Below, in pieces: positions 17,291 to 27,264 of a DNA stretch of 45,971 nucleotides. The notes below the pieces were generated by a model. The model was not told the DNA's origin, ran no database searches, and saw nothing but the letters and a program-made list of their open reading frames with translations. The first letter of the stretch is position 1. Each line of letters starts with the position of its first letter. Source of the stretch: Cytophagales bacterium (GTDB lineage: Bacteria > Bacteroidota > Bacteroidia > Cytophagales > Cytophagaceae); NCBI GenBank assembly GCA_013297765.1, contig JAAFID010000008.1:1-45971 (forward strand), written 5' to 3'. The position numbers and the translations under genes were made by a program.

Positions 17291-18214
17291 TTATTTCAGT
17301 ATTTCCAATGTCTGCCTCACCGCATTTTTGTTAGACGTAGGCAAGTAGTTGAATTTCTTTACAAACTTAGAAGAATCGAAAAAATAATCCCTATCGTATT
17401 GGTATTTCATCTCATACATTTCTTTTAAAATAGGAACGAATAGCCCCAATATTTTGATACCCCAAGCAGGTAAAACCTGCACTTTGTTGTTAGTATTCAT
17501 TTGCTCTGCAAATAGTTGCACCCATTCTCTTCCTGTAATGGCAGTGCCATCTACGGGTAAATTCCAAATTTGATTATAGGCATCATTTGCATTGCCTAGC
17601 ATTGCAGTTCCCTTGGCTAAATCTGGTGTGTAGCCTGTAGAGTGCACCACATCTGCATTACAAAACCATTGTGCAGATTTACCTTTTACCAAATTGTCGT
17701 AAATCATATTCATCACTAAACTTTTGGCTTTTTCAGGGCCAAAGAAATCTGGCGATCGAGCTATGATAGCTTGCAATTTGCCTTTCTCTACATGTTCTAA
17801 AATATGCTTATCTACCCATGCTCTTACCTCTCCTTTTTTGCTTGATGGGCTGATGGGAGATTGTTCGGTAATATGCCGAATATTATCGCCACCGATAGCA
17901 TATACATTATCAAAAAATACCAATTTGGATTGATGTTGCACACAGGCCTCCACCACGTTTTTAATCAAAGTTGGCCATTGCTGTTGCCATAGCTTGGTTT
18001 GATAATCAAAGCCTATGGTAATATAGCAAATGCTACTACCAGCCACAGCTTTGTTTACTTGAGCCTTGTCTGTCAAATCTGCTGCAAATAGCTTATCCGT
18101 ATCATTTATTTTTTTGGGATTTCTACTTACCAATTTGATGTCGCTAGTAAAGGCTACTAGGGCTTTGCTTAGCTCTATGCCTATGGCACCACCTGAACCT
18201 AATATTGTTTGCAT
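17291..18214 (-). CDS. NAD(P)-dependent epimerase/dehydratase family protein (SDR)
   Basis: 307 residues, extended SDR fold. The nucleotide-binding loop is ILGSGGAIG at about 4-12, followed by FAADLTDKAQV and the FFDNVYAIGG region where the catalytic Tyr (VYAIG) sits, then IARSPDFFGP. These are standard for atypical SDR epimerases. Substrate unknown. It is transcribed in the same direction as the restriction operon but separated from it by 95 bases, and the restriction genes look inserted between it and the phosphoribosyltransferase. Confidence 0.85.
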   Translation of the reverse strand: MQTILGSGGAIGIELSKALVAFTSDIKLVSRNPKKINDTDKLFAADLTDKAQVNKAVAGSSICYITIGFDYQTKLWQQQWPTLIKNVVEACVQHQSKLVFFDNVYAIGGDNIRHITEQSPISPSSKKGEVRAWVDKHILEHVEKGKLQAIIARSPDFFGPEKAKSLVMNMIYDNLVKGKSAQWFCNADVVHSTGYTPDLAKGTAMLGNANDAYNQIWNLPVDGTAITGREWVQLFAEQMNTNNKVQVLPAWGIKILGLFVPILKEMYEMKYQYDRDYFFDSSKFVKKFNYLPTSNKNAVRQTLEILK

Positions 18215-18435
18215 CTGTTAATATTTAAAGATTTTAGACCCTAGCAACATACATAAATATGATTTTGATAACAAGCAAATTCAAGGGACATGGAATATAT
18301 TTTAGCAATAGAAAACAAAAGATGGTTTGTAAATTTTGGAAAGTATATTTTACTAATTTTTAATTTTTGTTGCTCAATAATCTGTTCCTAATTTTATTTT
18401 TGGGAAGCATTTGTAAATTAGTTGTTACAATTACT

Positions 18436-18666
18436 TCAATCTCTATTCTCTCTCATTTTCTTTTCTATTTTAGCTATTTTTTTATCCAGCAGTAACAGGT
18501 ATATCAGCATTCCTAAAAACAAAATAGCCATTACAGTTACTACTACATATATTTTACCATTAGCCCGCATTTCGTCGGCCATAGGCACATCGGGTACTTG
18601 TGCTTTTGCAGCTAATAGGGTAGTTAAAAAGGTAATCATTGTTAAATAAAATTGCTTTTTCATCAT
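18436..18666 (-). CDS. ccmD: CcmD-like cytochrome c maturation membrane protein
   Basis: 76 residues: an N-terminal signal-like hydrophobic stretch (QFYLTMITFLTTLLAAKAQ), a spacer DEMRANGKIY, one membrane helix (VVVTVMAILFLGMLIYLLLL) and a basic coiled end KKIAKIEKKMREN. The Bacteroidota CcmD family has this layout, with an extra leader compared with proteobacterial CcmD. CcmD helps CcmA/B/C deliver haem. It follows ccmC by ten bases in the same direction, supporting the call. Confidence 0.75.
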   Translation of the reverse strand: MMKKQFYLTMITFLTTLLAAKAQVPDVPMADEMRANGKIYVVVTVMAILFLGMLIYLLLLDKKIAKIEKKMRENRD

Positions 18667-18676
18667 TTTTTTGAGG

Positions 18677-19348
18677 CTAATGTTCTAATTTATTTTCTAT
18701 CAATCGCAGTCTTACTCTTAGTTGGGTAAACCAAACCCCTAGCAATATAAAACCTATTACTGCCGGGTAAAATACCAGCCGCATGCGGCTATCCAAATCG
18801 TATTGGCTAAAGGCTGGGTTTCCTCCATTGCCAGGGTGCAACGAGTCTGTAAGCCTAGGTAAAATGTAGATGATGGAAATGAAAATAGGAAAGGCAAAAA
18901 GGTTAAATATGGCTCCTATTCTTGCTCGTTGTTGCTCGTCGGTAAAGGAACCACGCAGAATAATATAAGCAATGTAAATAAGCTCGCCTACTGCGGCAGC
19001 GTTTAGCTTTGGGTCGCTTGTCCAGAAGGTGCCCCAGGTAAATTTTGCCCAAAGTGAACCAGTAAGTAAGCCCAGCACACCCATAAAAACCCCAGTGTTG
19101 GCAGCCTCTACCGCATACAAATCATTTTTTATATTTGCTTTGCCCAAATACAGTGCAGAATGTACCGCAGAAATAAGTAATAAAACTGTCATGCAAAACC
19201 ACATAGGTACATGAAAATAGAGGTTTCTGATGGTTTCATTCAATATGGGTAAACGTGGCGATGGTACCAACAAGCCTGCTAATACAGTGTATATGACTAA
19301 TATTACACATAGATATTTCCACCAACTATTTTTCAAATTCAAAATCAT
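18677..19348 (-). CDS. ccmC: Haem handling protein CcmC (CcsA/CcmC family)
   Basis: About 223 residues from the ATG at 19348 (MILNLKNSWWKYL), preferred over an upstream ATG at 19390 that adds a hydrophilic stretch. Six membrane helices and the tryptophan-rich signature WGTFWTSDPKL in the periplasmic loop identify the CcmC/CcsA family; histidines in NLYFHVPMWF and LDSRMRLV surroundings fit the haem-binding scaffold. It loads haem for c-type cytochrome maturation. ccmB lies 86 bases upstream and ccmD just downstream. In this window the ATPase gene ccmA is not seen. Confidence 0.92.
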   Translation of the reverse strand: MILNLKNSWWKYLCVILVIYTVLAGLLVPSPRLPILNETIRNLYFHVPMWFCMTVLLLISAVHSALYLGKANIKNDLYAVEAANTGVFMGVLGLLTGSLWAKFTWGTFWTSDPKLNAAAVGELIYIAYIILRGSFTDEQQRARIGAIFNLFAFPIFISIIYILPRLTDSLHPGNGGNPAFSQYDLDSRMRLVFYPAVIGFILLGVWFTQLRVRLRLIENKLEH

Positions 19349-19434
19349 TTTGTTATTTTTTTTAAGTATTTCATTGTAGCCATGCCTCACAAAATAGGAA
19401 GCTCAAGTTAGTGTACAAAATTGGGAAAATGTGC

Positions 19435-20115
19435 CTAACTACGCCAAAGAAATGGGAATAAAATATAGGAAAGAGCCCCTAGCAATATGTTCAATGCAGC
19501 CAATTGTATCATTTCGTCATAGCTACTAATCCAAGGCAGACCATCTATAGCATTTTTAGCAAATTTCATCAATACCAGTAGTAGGGGTATGATGAGGGGA
19601 ATACTCATAATCGCCATCAAAGAACTGTTGTTGCCTGCCTTTGATGCTATGGCCGATATGAGGGTGAAGGTGCTAGAAAACCCAAATGAACCCAGCAACA
19701 AACATACTGCAAACTGCCCCATTTCCTGTATAGGGTTGCCCATAATGCCCACGTATAAGGCAAAACCAATAAATGAAAGAAGACTTACCAGGAATGAATT
19801 GTAAATGATTTTGGAAATAATCAATGCTTGTGGGCTTACTAGCGTGTAGTAGTAGAGGTTTCGCTGCTTGTCTTCTTGCAAAAAACTTTTTGTTACAGCA
19901 TTGATGGCGGCAAACAACAAGATAATCCAAAACAATGCACTCCAAGTATTGGGGATAAGTCGACTGCCTTTAATACCTATACTTAAATAGCAAACAAACA
20001 CTGCACAGCCCATGTACAGCAGCACACTTTGTATGGCAAACCGCTGCCGCCATTCTAGGGCAAGGTCTTTCTTGACCAAAAGAATAATTTCTTTAAAAAC
20101 AGAGATAGTAGCCAC
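19435..20115 (-). CDS. ccmB: Haem exporter protein CcmB
   Basis: 226 residues with six hydrophobic segments. Start region FKEIILLVKKDLALEWRQRF, then LFAAINAVTKSFLQEDKQRNLYYY and GFSSTFTLISAIASKAGNNSSLMAIMSIPLIIPLLLV, are characteristic of CcmB permeases of the CcmAB ABC complex. First gene of ccmB-ccmC-ccmD on the minus strand. CcmB normally needs the ATPase CcmA, which is not encoded within this window. Confidence 0.92.
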   Translation of the reverse strand: MATISVFKEIILLVKKDLALEWRQRFAIQSVLLYMGCAVFVCYLSIGIKGSRLIPNTWSALFWIILLFAAINAVTKSFLQEDKQRNLYYYTLVSPQALIISKIIYNSFLVSLLSFIGFALYVGIMGNPIQEMGQFAVCLLLGSFGFSSTFTLISAIASKAGNNSSLMAIMSIPLIIPLLLVLMKFAKNAIDGLPWISSYDEMIQLAALNILLGALSYILFPFLWRS

Positions 20116-20428
20116 TACAAGAGATTTGATGAGAAATTAAAATTAAGATTTTAATTTGGGCTTTGTAGCCAAAAGAGATTAAGTTTTATACTTTCAAGGT
20201 ATAAAATCATATTTCAACGTTGCCAAATGATTTAAACAATAATGGATATAGCTTTTCCATATTTTATCCTTCATAGATTGCTGCACTCATAAAATGGTTA
20301 TGGATTTAGTGGTATTGATTCTTTCAAATTTATCTTACACAAATACGATATGTGATGCCACTAATTTGTACATCTGACAATAAAACGAGATATTAGAATT
20401 TTGAAAAATATTTAATACCACAATTGAT
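20116..20428. other. Divergent intergenic region of 313 bp
   Basis: Separates ccmB (minus) from tpiA (plus). It contains an inverted repeat with 8-bp arms TTTTATAC (20184-20191) and GTATAAAA (20199-20206) and a 7-base spacer, of unknown role; no T-run follows, so it could be an operator. A CAAATTTA at 20325-20332 is a possible minus-strand -7 element. No convincing plus-strand promoter motif for tpiA. Confidence 0.45.
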
Positions 20429-21187
20429 ATGAGAAAGAAAGTAATAGCAGGAAATTGGAAAATGAATAAAACCCTTGAGGATAGCTTGAAACTGGCTACA
20501 GAGGTGGTAACAATCGCAAATGACGAGGTAAATAACAATGTGCAAATAGTGATGTGTGTGCCTTTTACCTCACTATATGCAGTTTCCAATATTGTAAAGG
20601 GAACCAAAGTAGCTCTAGGTGCACAGAACTGCTACAGCAAACCTTCTGGTGCATATACTGGAGAAATTTCTGCCGAAATGTTGAAATCTGTTGGCGTGCA
20701 ATATGTGATTTTAGGGCATAGCGAACGAAGAGAATATTTTGGAGAATCTAACGCCCTACTTGCTGACAAAGTAAACATAGTATTGGCAACAGGCATGACC
20801 CCAATTTTTTGTTGTGGCGAAACCTTAGCACAAAGAGAAAAAGGCATTCACATAGATTTTATAAATGCCCAATTGACCGATAGTTTATTTCATTTGGCAC
20901 CTGCCGATTTTCAGAAAATAATCATTGCCTACGAGCCTATTTGGGCAATAGGTACAGGTGTTACAGCCACTACCGCACAAGCACAAGAAATGCACGAAAA
21001 AATAAGAAACCATATTGCTAGCAAATATGGTACTGAGGTAGCCGAAACCATAGTGATACAATACGGCGGTAGCATGAAACCCGATAACGCAAAAGAATTG
21101 CTTTCTTGCAAAGATGTAGATGGTGGCCTTATTGGCGGTGCATCGCTAAAGGCCCGTGATTTTATAGACGTAATCAAAGGGGCTTAA
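20429..21187 (+). CDS. tpiA: Triosephosphate isomerase
   Basis: 252 residues, normal family length; interconverts dihydroxyacetone phosphate and glyceraldehyde 3-phosphate in glycolysis in the cytoplasm. Catalytic residues are visible: K11 in GNWKMN, H97 in ILGHSERR and E169 in AYEPIWAIGTG. The flexible loop 6 and the phosphate-binding YGGSMKP and GGLIGGASL segments are intact. A strong palindromic terminator follows, so transcription of tpiA is probably separate from that of prmA. Confidence 0.98.
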   Translation: MRKKVIAGNWKMNKTLEDSLKLATEVVTIANDEVNNNVQIVMCVPFTSLYAVSNIVKGTKVALGAQNCYSKPSGAYTGEISAEMLKSVGVQYVILGHSERREYFGESNALLADKVNIVLATGMTPIFCCGETLAQREKGIHIDFINAQLTDSLFHLAPADFQKIIIAYEPIWAIGTGVTATTAQAQEMHEKIRNHIASKYGTEVAETIVIQYGGSMKPDNAKELLSCKDVDGGLIGGASLKARDFIDVIKGA

Positions 21188-21208
21188 TATTTTCTTAAAT
21201 TCATTTTT

Positions 21209-21236
21209 CAAAAGCGGAAGCATGCTTCCGCTTTTG
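21209..21236 (+). terminator. Palindromic terminator of tpiA
   Basis: Bases 21209-21222 (CAAAAGCGGAAGCA) are perfectly complementary to 21223-21236, giving a 28-bp palindrome, followed by ATTTTTTCT on the plus strand. It lies 22 bases after the tpiA stop. Confidence 0.88.
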
Positions 21237-21261
21237 ATTTTTTCTAGCATTCCATTTACTT

Positions 21262-22098
21262 ATGATTCAGTACACTGTAATTACGCTATATGCCGCTAAC
21301 GAAAATTTTGAAATACTTACTGCAGCCTTGCTAGACATGGGGTGCGATTCGTTTTCAGAAGAAGACAATAAGCTGCTAGCATACATAGAAAAAGAGTTGT
21401 ACAGCGAAGCACAACTTCAAAACTTACTCTCTATTTATCAACCTCAATTTGATATTCAATATGAGGTATCAAATTTGGAAAATAAAAATTGGAATGAAGA
21501 ATGGGAAAGTAATTTTGAGCCAGTAACGGTAGGCAATGAGTGCATTGTAAGGGCATCATTTCACCCCAAAGACAAAGAATATGCCTATGATATTGTTATT
21601 AACCCTAAAATGTCTTTTGGCACAGGGCACCACGAAACTACACACATGATGCTAGACCATATATTGAATATGGATATGGAGGGCAAAACAGTGATGGATG
21701 CTGGGTCAGGAACAGGCATACTTGCTATACTGGCAGCTATGCGAGGGGCTACCAATATTGTAGCCTTTGATATTGAAGATTGGGCATTTCACAACGCTGT
21801 GGAGAATGCTGCACTAAACCGTTGTGGGCATATTCACGTATTGCAGGGTTCTATCAATACTTTAGATTTGCCATTTGCCACTTATGACATTGTACTGGCA
21901 AATATCAATAAAAATGTACTATTAGAAGAAATTTCTGTATATTATAAGTTTCTGAAACCAAGCGGAAAATTGGTGCTAAGTGGATTTTACGAGCATGATA
22001 TTTCTGACTTAGACAAAAAAGCAAAAACATTACACTACTTATCTGAAAAAATAAATGTTAAGAACAATTGGGCATCGATTATTTATGGCAAGACCTAG
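21262..22098 (+). CDS. prmA: Ribosomal protein L11 methyltransferase
   Basis: 278 residues. PrmA trimethylates ribosomal protein L11 using SAM. The N-terminal substrate-binding domain has the ENKNWNEEWESNFEPV block; the catalytic domain begins with NPKMSFGTGHHETTHMML, has the SAM loop DAGSGTGILAILAA, and the ANINKNVLLEE motif (N-I-N variant of motif IV). All family hallmarks are kept. The reading frame overlaps the start of the following giant gene by 14 bases (ATG at 22085), indicating an operon. Confidence 0.96.
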   Translation: MIQYTVITLYAANENFEILTAALLDMGCDSFSEEDNKLLAYIEKELYSEAQLQNLLSIYQPQFDIQYEVSNLENKNWNEEWESNFEPVTVGNECIVRASFHPKDKEYAYDIVINPKMSFGTGHHETTHMMLDHILNMDMEGKTVMDAGSGTGILAILAAMRGATNIVAFDIEDWAFHNAVENAALNRCGHIHVLQGSINTLDLPFATYDIVLANINKNVLLEEISVYYKFLKPSGKLVLSGFYEHDISDLDKKAKTLHYLSEKINVKNNWASIIYGKT

Positions 22099-25000
22099 CA
22101 TTATTGCCGTATTTATATTTTTAATTTTTTGCAGTAATCATAGTATAGCACAATACAAATTCTCTGCTGACCCAGCACAGTTTGTAGGCGATGTAACGGG
22201 TATGCTGAACTCGTCGAAGTCGGCACCTATGCAACAAACCTCTCTCGATTTTCAGAATGCGTGGCCCAATTTTGCAGCTCTGCAACAAAAGAAAATAATA
22301 GAGGTGTCGCAAAAAATGTTGAAAACTAAAAGGTATAGACCCAACCCACACTTTGTAGACTTATTCGCTGCATTATGTGCCGCCAAAAATAAGGGATTAA
22401 TATCGCAACAAATTGACTCATTGCTCTATGTTACCGACAAAACAGTAGATAAGCTAAATGCAAAACAGGTAAGTGCATTTTTGGCAAATATCAGAATGTT
22501 TCTGGAAAGTGGATTTGTATATAAAACCAAGTTCAATTCATTGTATGTAGAGGGTGGTAGCTATTCTTTCAAATACGTGCTAAGCGTTAACGATATGCCC
22601 CTACCAGAAATGCCTAGTGATACTGCTGGGGCTGCCAAGACGAATGTTTTTAGCGATTGGGATACGCCACTTAAAACTGCCGATGAACTTGGTACTTTAC
22701 CTAGTGGTGATACAACGCCAGTAGAAAATATATTTGAAGTTGGTTTTATGGCATCTCCGCAACCGCAGATAGAAGGACCGGTCATAGAATTTAAGAATAT
22801 TGACTTCATAATTAACACACCTTACGATTCTGCTGCAAGACTAAGAGGAACTTCTGGCTCGTTGATGCTGAACAACAATATATTCGTGGGCAAAGGTGGA
22901 AAAATGGATTGGTCGACTGCTGGGCTTGCTGCCGACGAGGCATTTTGCACTTTCGAGCAGTACAATTTTAATGTAAAAAGCCCAAAAATATTGGTCGAAA
23001 CGGCAACACTTCACTATCCTACCAAAACCGAAAAACCTGTAAAAGGAATATTTGAGTACGACAGCAAACGTCATACACGCCCTGAAGACAACCATTATCC
23101 AAGGTTTAAATCGAATGGTAGTAATGTAGAGCTAAAAGGAATGGGTGAAAATATGACCTACAAAGGTGGCTTTTCGCTAGGCGGTAGGCGTATTTACAGT
23201 TCTTCAGTGGATGAAGGTTATGCTACCATCGTCATTAAACATGCAGGAGAACCAAAAATAAAATCGGTTTCTAATAAGTTTGAATTGGGGGACTCGCTGG
23301 TCTCGGCAGATGTTTCTAATATTGTGCTGTATATGGGCAGTGGCGATTCTATCTACCATCCTGGAACAATTTTTAAATTCAATAAAAATTCAGAAACACT
23401 GAAACTATACAAGCAACCTGGCTACAAGCAAGCTCCATTCATTGATACTTATCACAAAATAGAGATTTTGGCCGATGCCTTGACCTGGAACTTGAATGAA
23501 CCTAAAATTGATTTTAGCATCATCAATGCAAGAGAGCAAATACCCGCTACCTTTGAATCGGAAGAATTTTTTAGTGGCGACAAATATGCCATGATGAAAG
23601 GGCTGTACACCTTTCATCCCTTGCAAATGATTGTAGGCTATTCCGAACGGAAAAAGACCAATGCCTTCAATGCAGAAGAAGTTGCCGCTGATGTTAAGCT
23701 TTCTGCACAAACCATTCGTGGAGCAATGGTGAGCTTGATGAAAGGCGGATTTATTGATTACAACGTTCGTTCGGGCGACATAAAACTGAGACCCAAAGCC
23801 ATTCACTACGTGCTATCTCGCCGAGATAAAAAAGATTATGACAACATCAATTTTGTGTCGATATCGTCTGATGGTAAAAATGCAACACTGGACCTAAACA
23901 CACATGAACTAACGGTGAGAGGGGTAGAAAGAATTTATATCTCTGATTCGCTTAAAGTAGAATTTATTCCCGAAGGCAAGGAGCTAAAAATTTTGAAAAA
24001 TAGAGATTTTAAATTTAATGGGAATATAAAAACCAAAAATTTTGAATTTGTAGGCAAGGATTTTCAGTTTAATTATGATAGTTTTTTGGTGCATTTGCCT
24101 ACCATCAATTCTATCAAGCTAATGGTAAAACCCAAAGAAGACAAAGACCCCAATAACAAAGACCGCAAAGTAGGAAATGAACTTACTTATTCTTCGGGCA
24201 CGCTTTACATCAACAAACCCAATAACAAATCGGCTAGAAAACGCTACAACCAATACCCCATATTTGATGCTAAAACTGGTGCTTCAGTGGTTTTCAACAA
24301 GCCCAATGTGGCTCAAGGTGCTTACGATTCTACTATTCAATTCAAAATTCCTCCTTTTAAAATAGATTCTCTCAGCAGCAATGACCCCAATGCCATTGGG
24401 TTTGAAGGAGAATTTATTTCAGGAGGCATATTCCCAAACTTTAAAGAAAAACTAGTAGTCATGTCAGATTATTCGATGGGCTTTGAACACAAAGTACCCA
24501 AAGAAGGATTTCCTTTATATGAAGGAAAAGCTAAGTACTACAATAAAATAACCCTAAACAGCCAAGGTTTGAGGGGCGATGGAGAGATACATTACCTCAA
24601 TACTACTTTGCAGTCCAAAGATTTCTTTTTCCTAAAAGATTCGGTACTCACTATTGGTACCAAGGCCGTAACCAAAGAGGGGTCACACCCCGATGCAGAG
24701 CCAGATGTAAAATTTCCAGATATGGTGGTGGAAGAATACCGCATGAAATGGCTTCCAAAAACTGACCAAATGTATATCTCTGACACCAAAAATCCAATAT
24801 TGCTGTACAAAGGAACTGCATCGTTGCAAGGTACTGCCAACATCACCAAAAAAGGAATGATGGGAGAAGGGATATTGCTTACCAGAGGTTCAGAGGTAGA
24901 GTCGGCCGACTACAAATTTAGCCAAGCCAAATTTGTAGCAGGCAATGCCCATTTTCAAATCAAATCCGATAACCCTACCAAGCCAGCTTTGCTTTGTAGA

Positions 25001-27124
25001 GGGGTGAAATTTGACTTTGATTTAGACAAGGCCATTGCACATTTTACGCCAGAGGTCGAGGGCGAGGCAAGCAACGAATTTCCCTATGCTATGTACAAAA
25101 GCTCGCTAAATAATGGGGTTTGGGATTTGCACAAAAAAATAGTAAGCATGAAGATGCCCGAAGGAGGCGACATTGCAAAATCCTATTTTTACTCTACACG
25201 GCTAGATCAAGATTCGCTAGTATTCAATGCCACAGAGGCTGTGTATGACATTACCAAACTAACCCTCAACATCAAAGGCATCCCATTTATACGGGTGGCC
25301 GATGGCAAAATATTTCCCGAAGATAGTAAAGTATCTGTAACAGAAAATGCTGTAATACAAACATTAACCAAGGCAAAAATCACACTAGACACTGCCAAAG
25401 AGTACCACCACCTTTATGATGCCACCATTGATATTCGCTCAAGAAGCAGGTTTGAAGGTGCGGCCACTTACCAATACATTAATCTAGGCGCCGATACATT
25501 GGCTATTAAATTTCAAGAATTCTCATCGTTTACAGAAGACAACAAGCGTAGCAAGCTGGCTGGAACAGTTCACACGGTAGCCACAGGATTGATTAAAGAG
25601 GAAGAGAATTTTCGTATAGGACCAAAAATATTTTTCAAAGGTAAAATCACCATGTATGCCCATCGCAAATTTTTGGCTTTGGATGGATACATAAAGCTAG
25701 ATTTGAAAGGAGCATTGCAAAATGCCCAGTGGCTGAAATTTAGCAATACGGGCGATAGCAGTGCAATTACTATAGAGTTAAAAAATGCAACTGCCGATGA
25801 TGGTAGTATTATCTCTTCAGGTATGCACTTCGATGCCAATACCAATGAACTCTATACCACTTTTATTGCAGCCAAACATGCTCCAGCAGATATCGATATT
25901 TTTAGCTGTTCGGGCTTGCTCAATTACAATGGAGAGAAAAATGAATTTAGCGTAGCACCTATTTCCAAACTTGCCGACATCACTAGCAAAGGAAGCCTCA
26001 TTAGTTACAACGATGCCAAATCTTCCATAGGATATGTAAGCAGATTCAATTTATTGAACCCCAATAAAAATATAGAATTAGTCGCAACAGGTTTTGGTGA
26101 GGGGCGACTAGACGATGGTAAATACAAGTTCAATACCTTGCTGGCCTTCAACCTCAAGTTTGACTCAAAAATATATGCCGCTATAGGCAAAAGTGCAAAG
26201 CAAATCTTGCAATTTGCCGAAGATACCACCAGCCAAGAAAGTGCTGAGGCCCGTGACCGTACCATGAGCTACAAAATAGTAGATGTAGCGGGTACCAAAG
26301 CTTGGGAAAAATATAAAGTAAATAAAGTATTGAATAATGGTGCATTGGCACAACTGTCATCAGAATTTACTAAAGGCTTAGTGTTTTCAGATGTAAATCT
26401 AGTATGGTCGCCCGAGCATAAATCGTTTCATAGCGTAGGGGCAATATTTTTATCAAATGCCCAAAAAGAAGACATTGGAAGAGCTATACATGGGCATATA
26501 GAAATACAAAAAACAACAGAAGGAGATATTATTAATATTTATTTTGAGCCCATAAAAGGAGCCTGGTATTATATAAATTATGAAAATAATCGTTTGGCCA
26601 TGGTATCATCAAACGATGATGTAAATAGTGTAATTGATTCCAAAGATGATGGAGAAAAAATGGATCGTTCCAAATATTTTGTAACCAAAGCCGAACCATC
26701 CGAGCGGTATCAATTCATGGTAAATTATTATAAAAAATACTTTGGAAAAACCTTTGACGAAGAAGCCCCTGTGGTAGAAGAAACGCCAGTAATACAAGAG
26801 CAAAGTGTAGGTGAGGAAACCCCAAAACCTGAACCAGTAAGGGAAACTACTAAACCAGAAGAGGCTAAAAAAGAAGAGGTCAAACCTGAGCAACCAAAGA
26901 CCGAGGAAACTGCTGCTGAGACCAATTATGAAATAGACGAGTCGCTACCACAACTTTCAGAAAAAGAAAAGAAAAAAGCGAAGAAACATAAAAAGAAAAC
27001 AAACTTTATGATGCCTCCACCCGAAGCACCGCCCGAGGAGCCCAAATACAATGGAAATACCATAGAAGAGCATCAAGAAAAACAAAAAGACCAAAATAAG
27101 ATGCAAGATTTGATAGGTAACTAA
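22085..27124 (+). CDS. Giant exported beta-rich protein of unknown function
   Basis: About 1679 residues from the ATG at 22085 (MARPSIIAVFIFLIFCSNHS), chosen over 22055 because it begins a clean signal peptide ending in SIAQ. The mature protein has no domain I recognise. It is dominated by short amphipathic strands with recurrent phrases such as FEGEFISGGIFPN, LRGDGEIHYLNT, MMGEGILLTRGS and FFKGKITMYAHRKFLALDG, reminiscent of OstA/LptA- or AsmA-like stacked beta structures, although no homology is claimed. Residues from about 1550 form a Glu/Pro/Lys-rich, probably disordered tail with a lysine cluster (KEKKKAKKHKKK) and proline runs (MMPPPEAPPEEP). It overlaps prmA by 14 bases. Confidence 0.7.
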   Translation: MARPSIIAVFIFLIFCSNHSIAQYKFSADPAQFVGDVTGMLNSSKSAPMQQTSLDFQNAWPNFAALQQKKIIEVSQKMLKTKRYRPNPHFVDLFAALCAAKNKGLISQQIDSLLYVTDKTVDKLNAKQVSAFLANIRMFLESGFVYKTKFNSLYVEGGSYSFKYVLSVNDMPLPEMPSDTAGAAKTNVFSDWDTPLKTADELGTLPSGDTTPVENIFEVGFMASPQPQIEGPVIEFKNIDFIINTPYDSAARLRGTSGSLMLNNNIFVGKGGKMDWSTAGLAADEAFCTFEQYNFNVKSPKILVETATLHYPTKTEKPVKGIFEYDSKRHTRPEDNHYPRFKSNGSNVELKGMGENMTYKGGFSLGGRRIYSSSVDEGYATIVIKHAGEPKIKSVSNKFELGDSLVSADVSNIVLYMGSGDSIYHPGTIFKFNKNSETLKLYKQPGYKQAPFIDTYHKIEILADALTWNLNEPKIDFSIINAREQIPATFESEEFFSGDKYAMMKGLYTFHPLQMIVGYSERKKTNAFNAEEVAADVKLSAQTIRGAMVSLMKGGFIDYNVRSGDIKLRPKAIHYVLSRRDKKDYDNINFVSISSDGKNATLDLNTHELTVRGVERIYISDSLKVEFIPEGKELKILKNRDFKFNGNIKTKNFEFVGKDFQFNYDSFLVHLPTINSIKLMVKPKEDKDPNNKDRKVGNELTYSSGTLYINKPNNKSARKRYNQYPIFDAKTGASVVFNKPNVAQGAYDSTIQFKIPPFKIDSLSSNDPNAIGFEGEFISGGIFPNFKEKLVVMSDYSMGFEHKVPKEGFPLYEGKAKYYNKITLNSQGLRGDGEIHYLNTTLQSKDFFFLKDSVLTIGTKAVTKEGSHPDAEPDVKFPDMVVEEYRMKWLPKTDQMYISDTKNPILLYKGTASLQGTANITKKGMMGEGILLTRGSEVESADYKFSQAKFVAGNAHFQIKSDNPTKPALLCRGVKFDFDLDKAIAHFTPEVEGEASNEFPYAMYKSSLNNGVWDLHKKIVSMKMPEGGDIAKSYFYSTRLDQDSLVFNATEAVYDITKLTLNIKGIPFIRVADGKIFPEDSKVSVTENAVIQTLTKAKITLDTAKEYHHLYDATIDIRSRSRFEGAATYQYINLGADTLAIKFQEFSSFTEDNKRSKLAGTVHTVATGLIKEEENFRIGPKIFFKGKITMYAHRKFLALDGYIKLDLKGALQNAQWLKFSNTGDSSAITIELKNATADDGSIISSGMHFDANTNELYTTFIAAKHAPADIDIFSCSGLLNYNGEKNEFSVAPISKLADITSKGSLISYNDAKSSIGYVSRFNLLNPNKNIELVATGFGEGRLDDGKYKFNTLLAFNLKFDSKIYAAIGKSAKQILQFAEDTTSQESAEARDRTMSYKIVDVAGTKAWEKYKVNKVLNNGALAQLSSEFTKGLVFSDVNLVWSPEHKSFHSVGAIFLSNAQKEDIGRAIHGHIEIQKTTEGDIINIYFEPIKGAWYYINYENNRLAMVSSNDDVNSVIDSKDDGEKMDRSKYFVTKAEPSERYQFMVNYYKKYFGKTFDEEAPVVEETPVIQEQSVGEETPKPEPVRETTKPEEAKKEEVKPEQPKTEETAAETNYEIDESLPQLSEKEKKKAKKHKKKTNFMMPPPEAPPEEPKYNGNTIEEHQEKQKDQNKMQDLIGN

Positions 27125-27190
27125 CTTAAATATTACATAAGACTGCACTCTAAAATTTAACAATAATTTAATATTACATTCGTTTTTTGT

Positions 27191-27198
27191 TATATTTG
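27191..27198 (+). promoter_or_regulatory. Candidate -7 promoter element for plsY
   Basis: TATATTTG matches TAnnTTTG within the 140-base gap after the giant gene, 66 bases before the plsY ATG. Confidence 0.4.
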
Positions 27199-27264
27199 GG
27201 TTAATTCCAATTGGGTAATAGTAAAATAGAGCCAATTGATAGTAATAATATTTTGATTTAAAGT

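Noticed and set aside
21209-21236. Possible attachment site or mobile-element end
   Set aside because: The perfect palindrome lies just after the tpiA stop and ends in a T-run, as expected for a terminator; no integrase or repeat partner is present.
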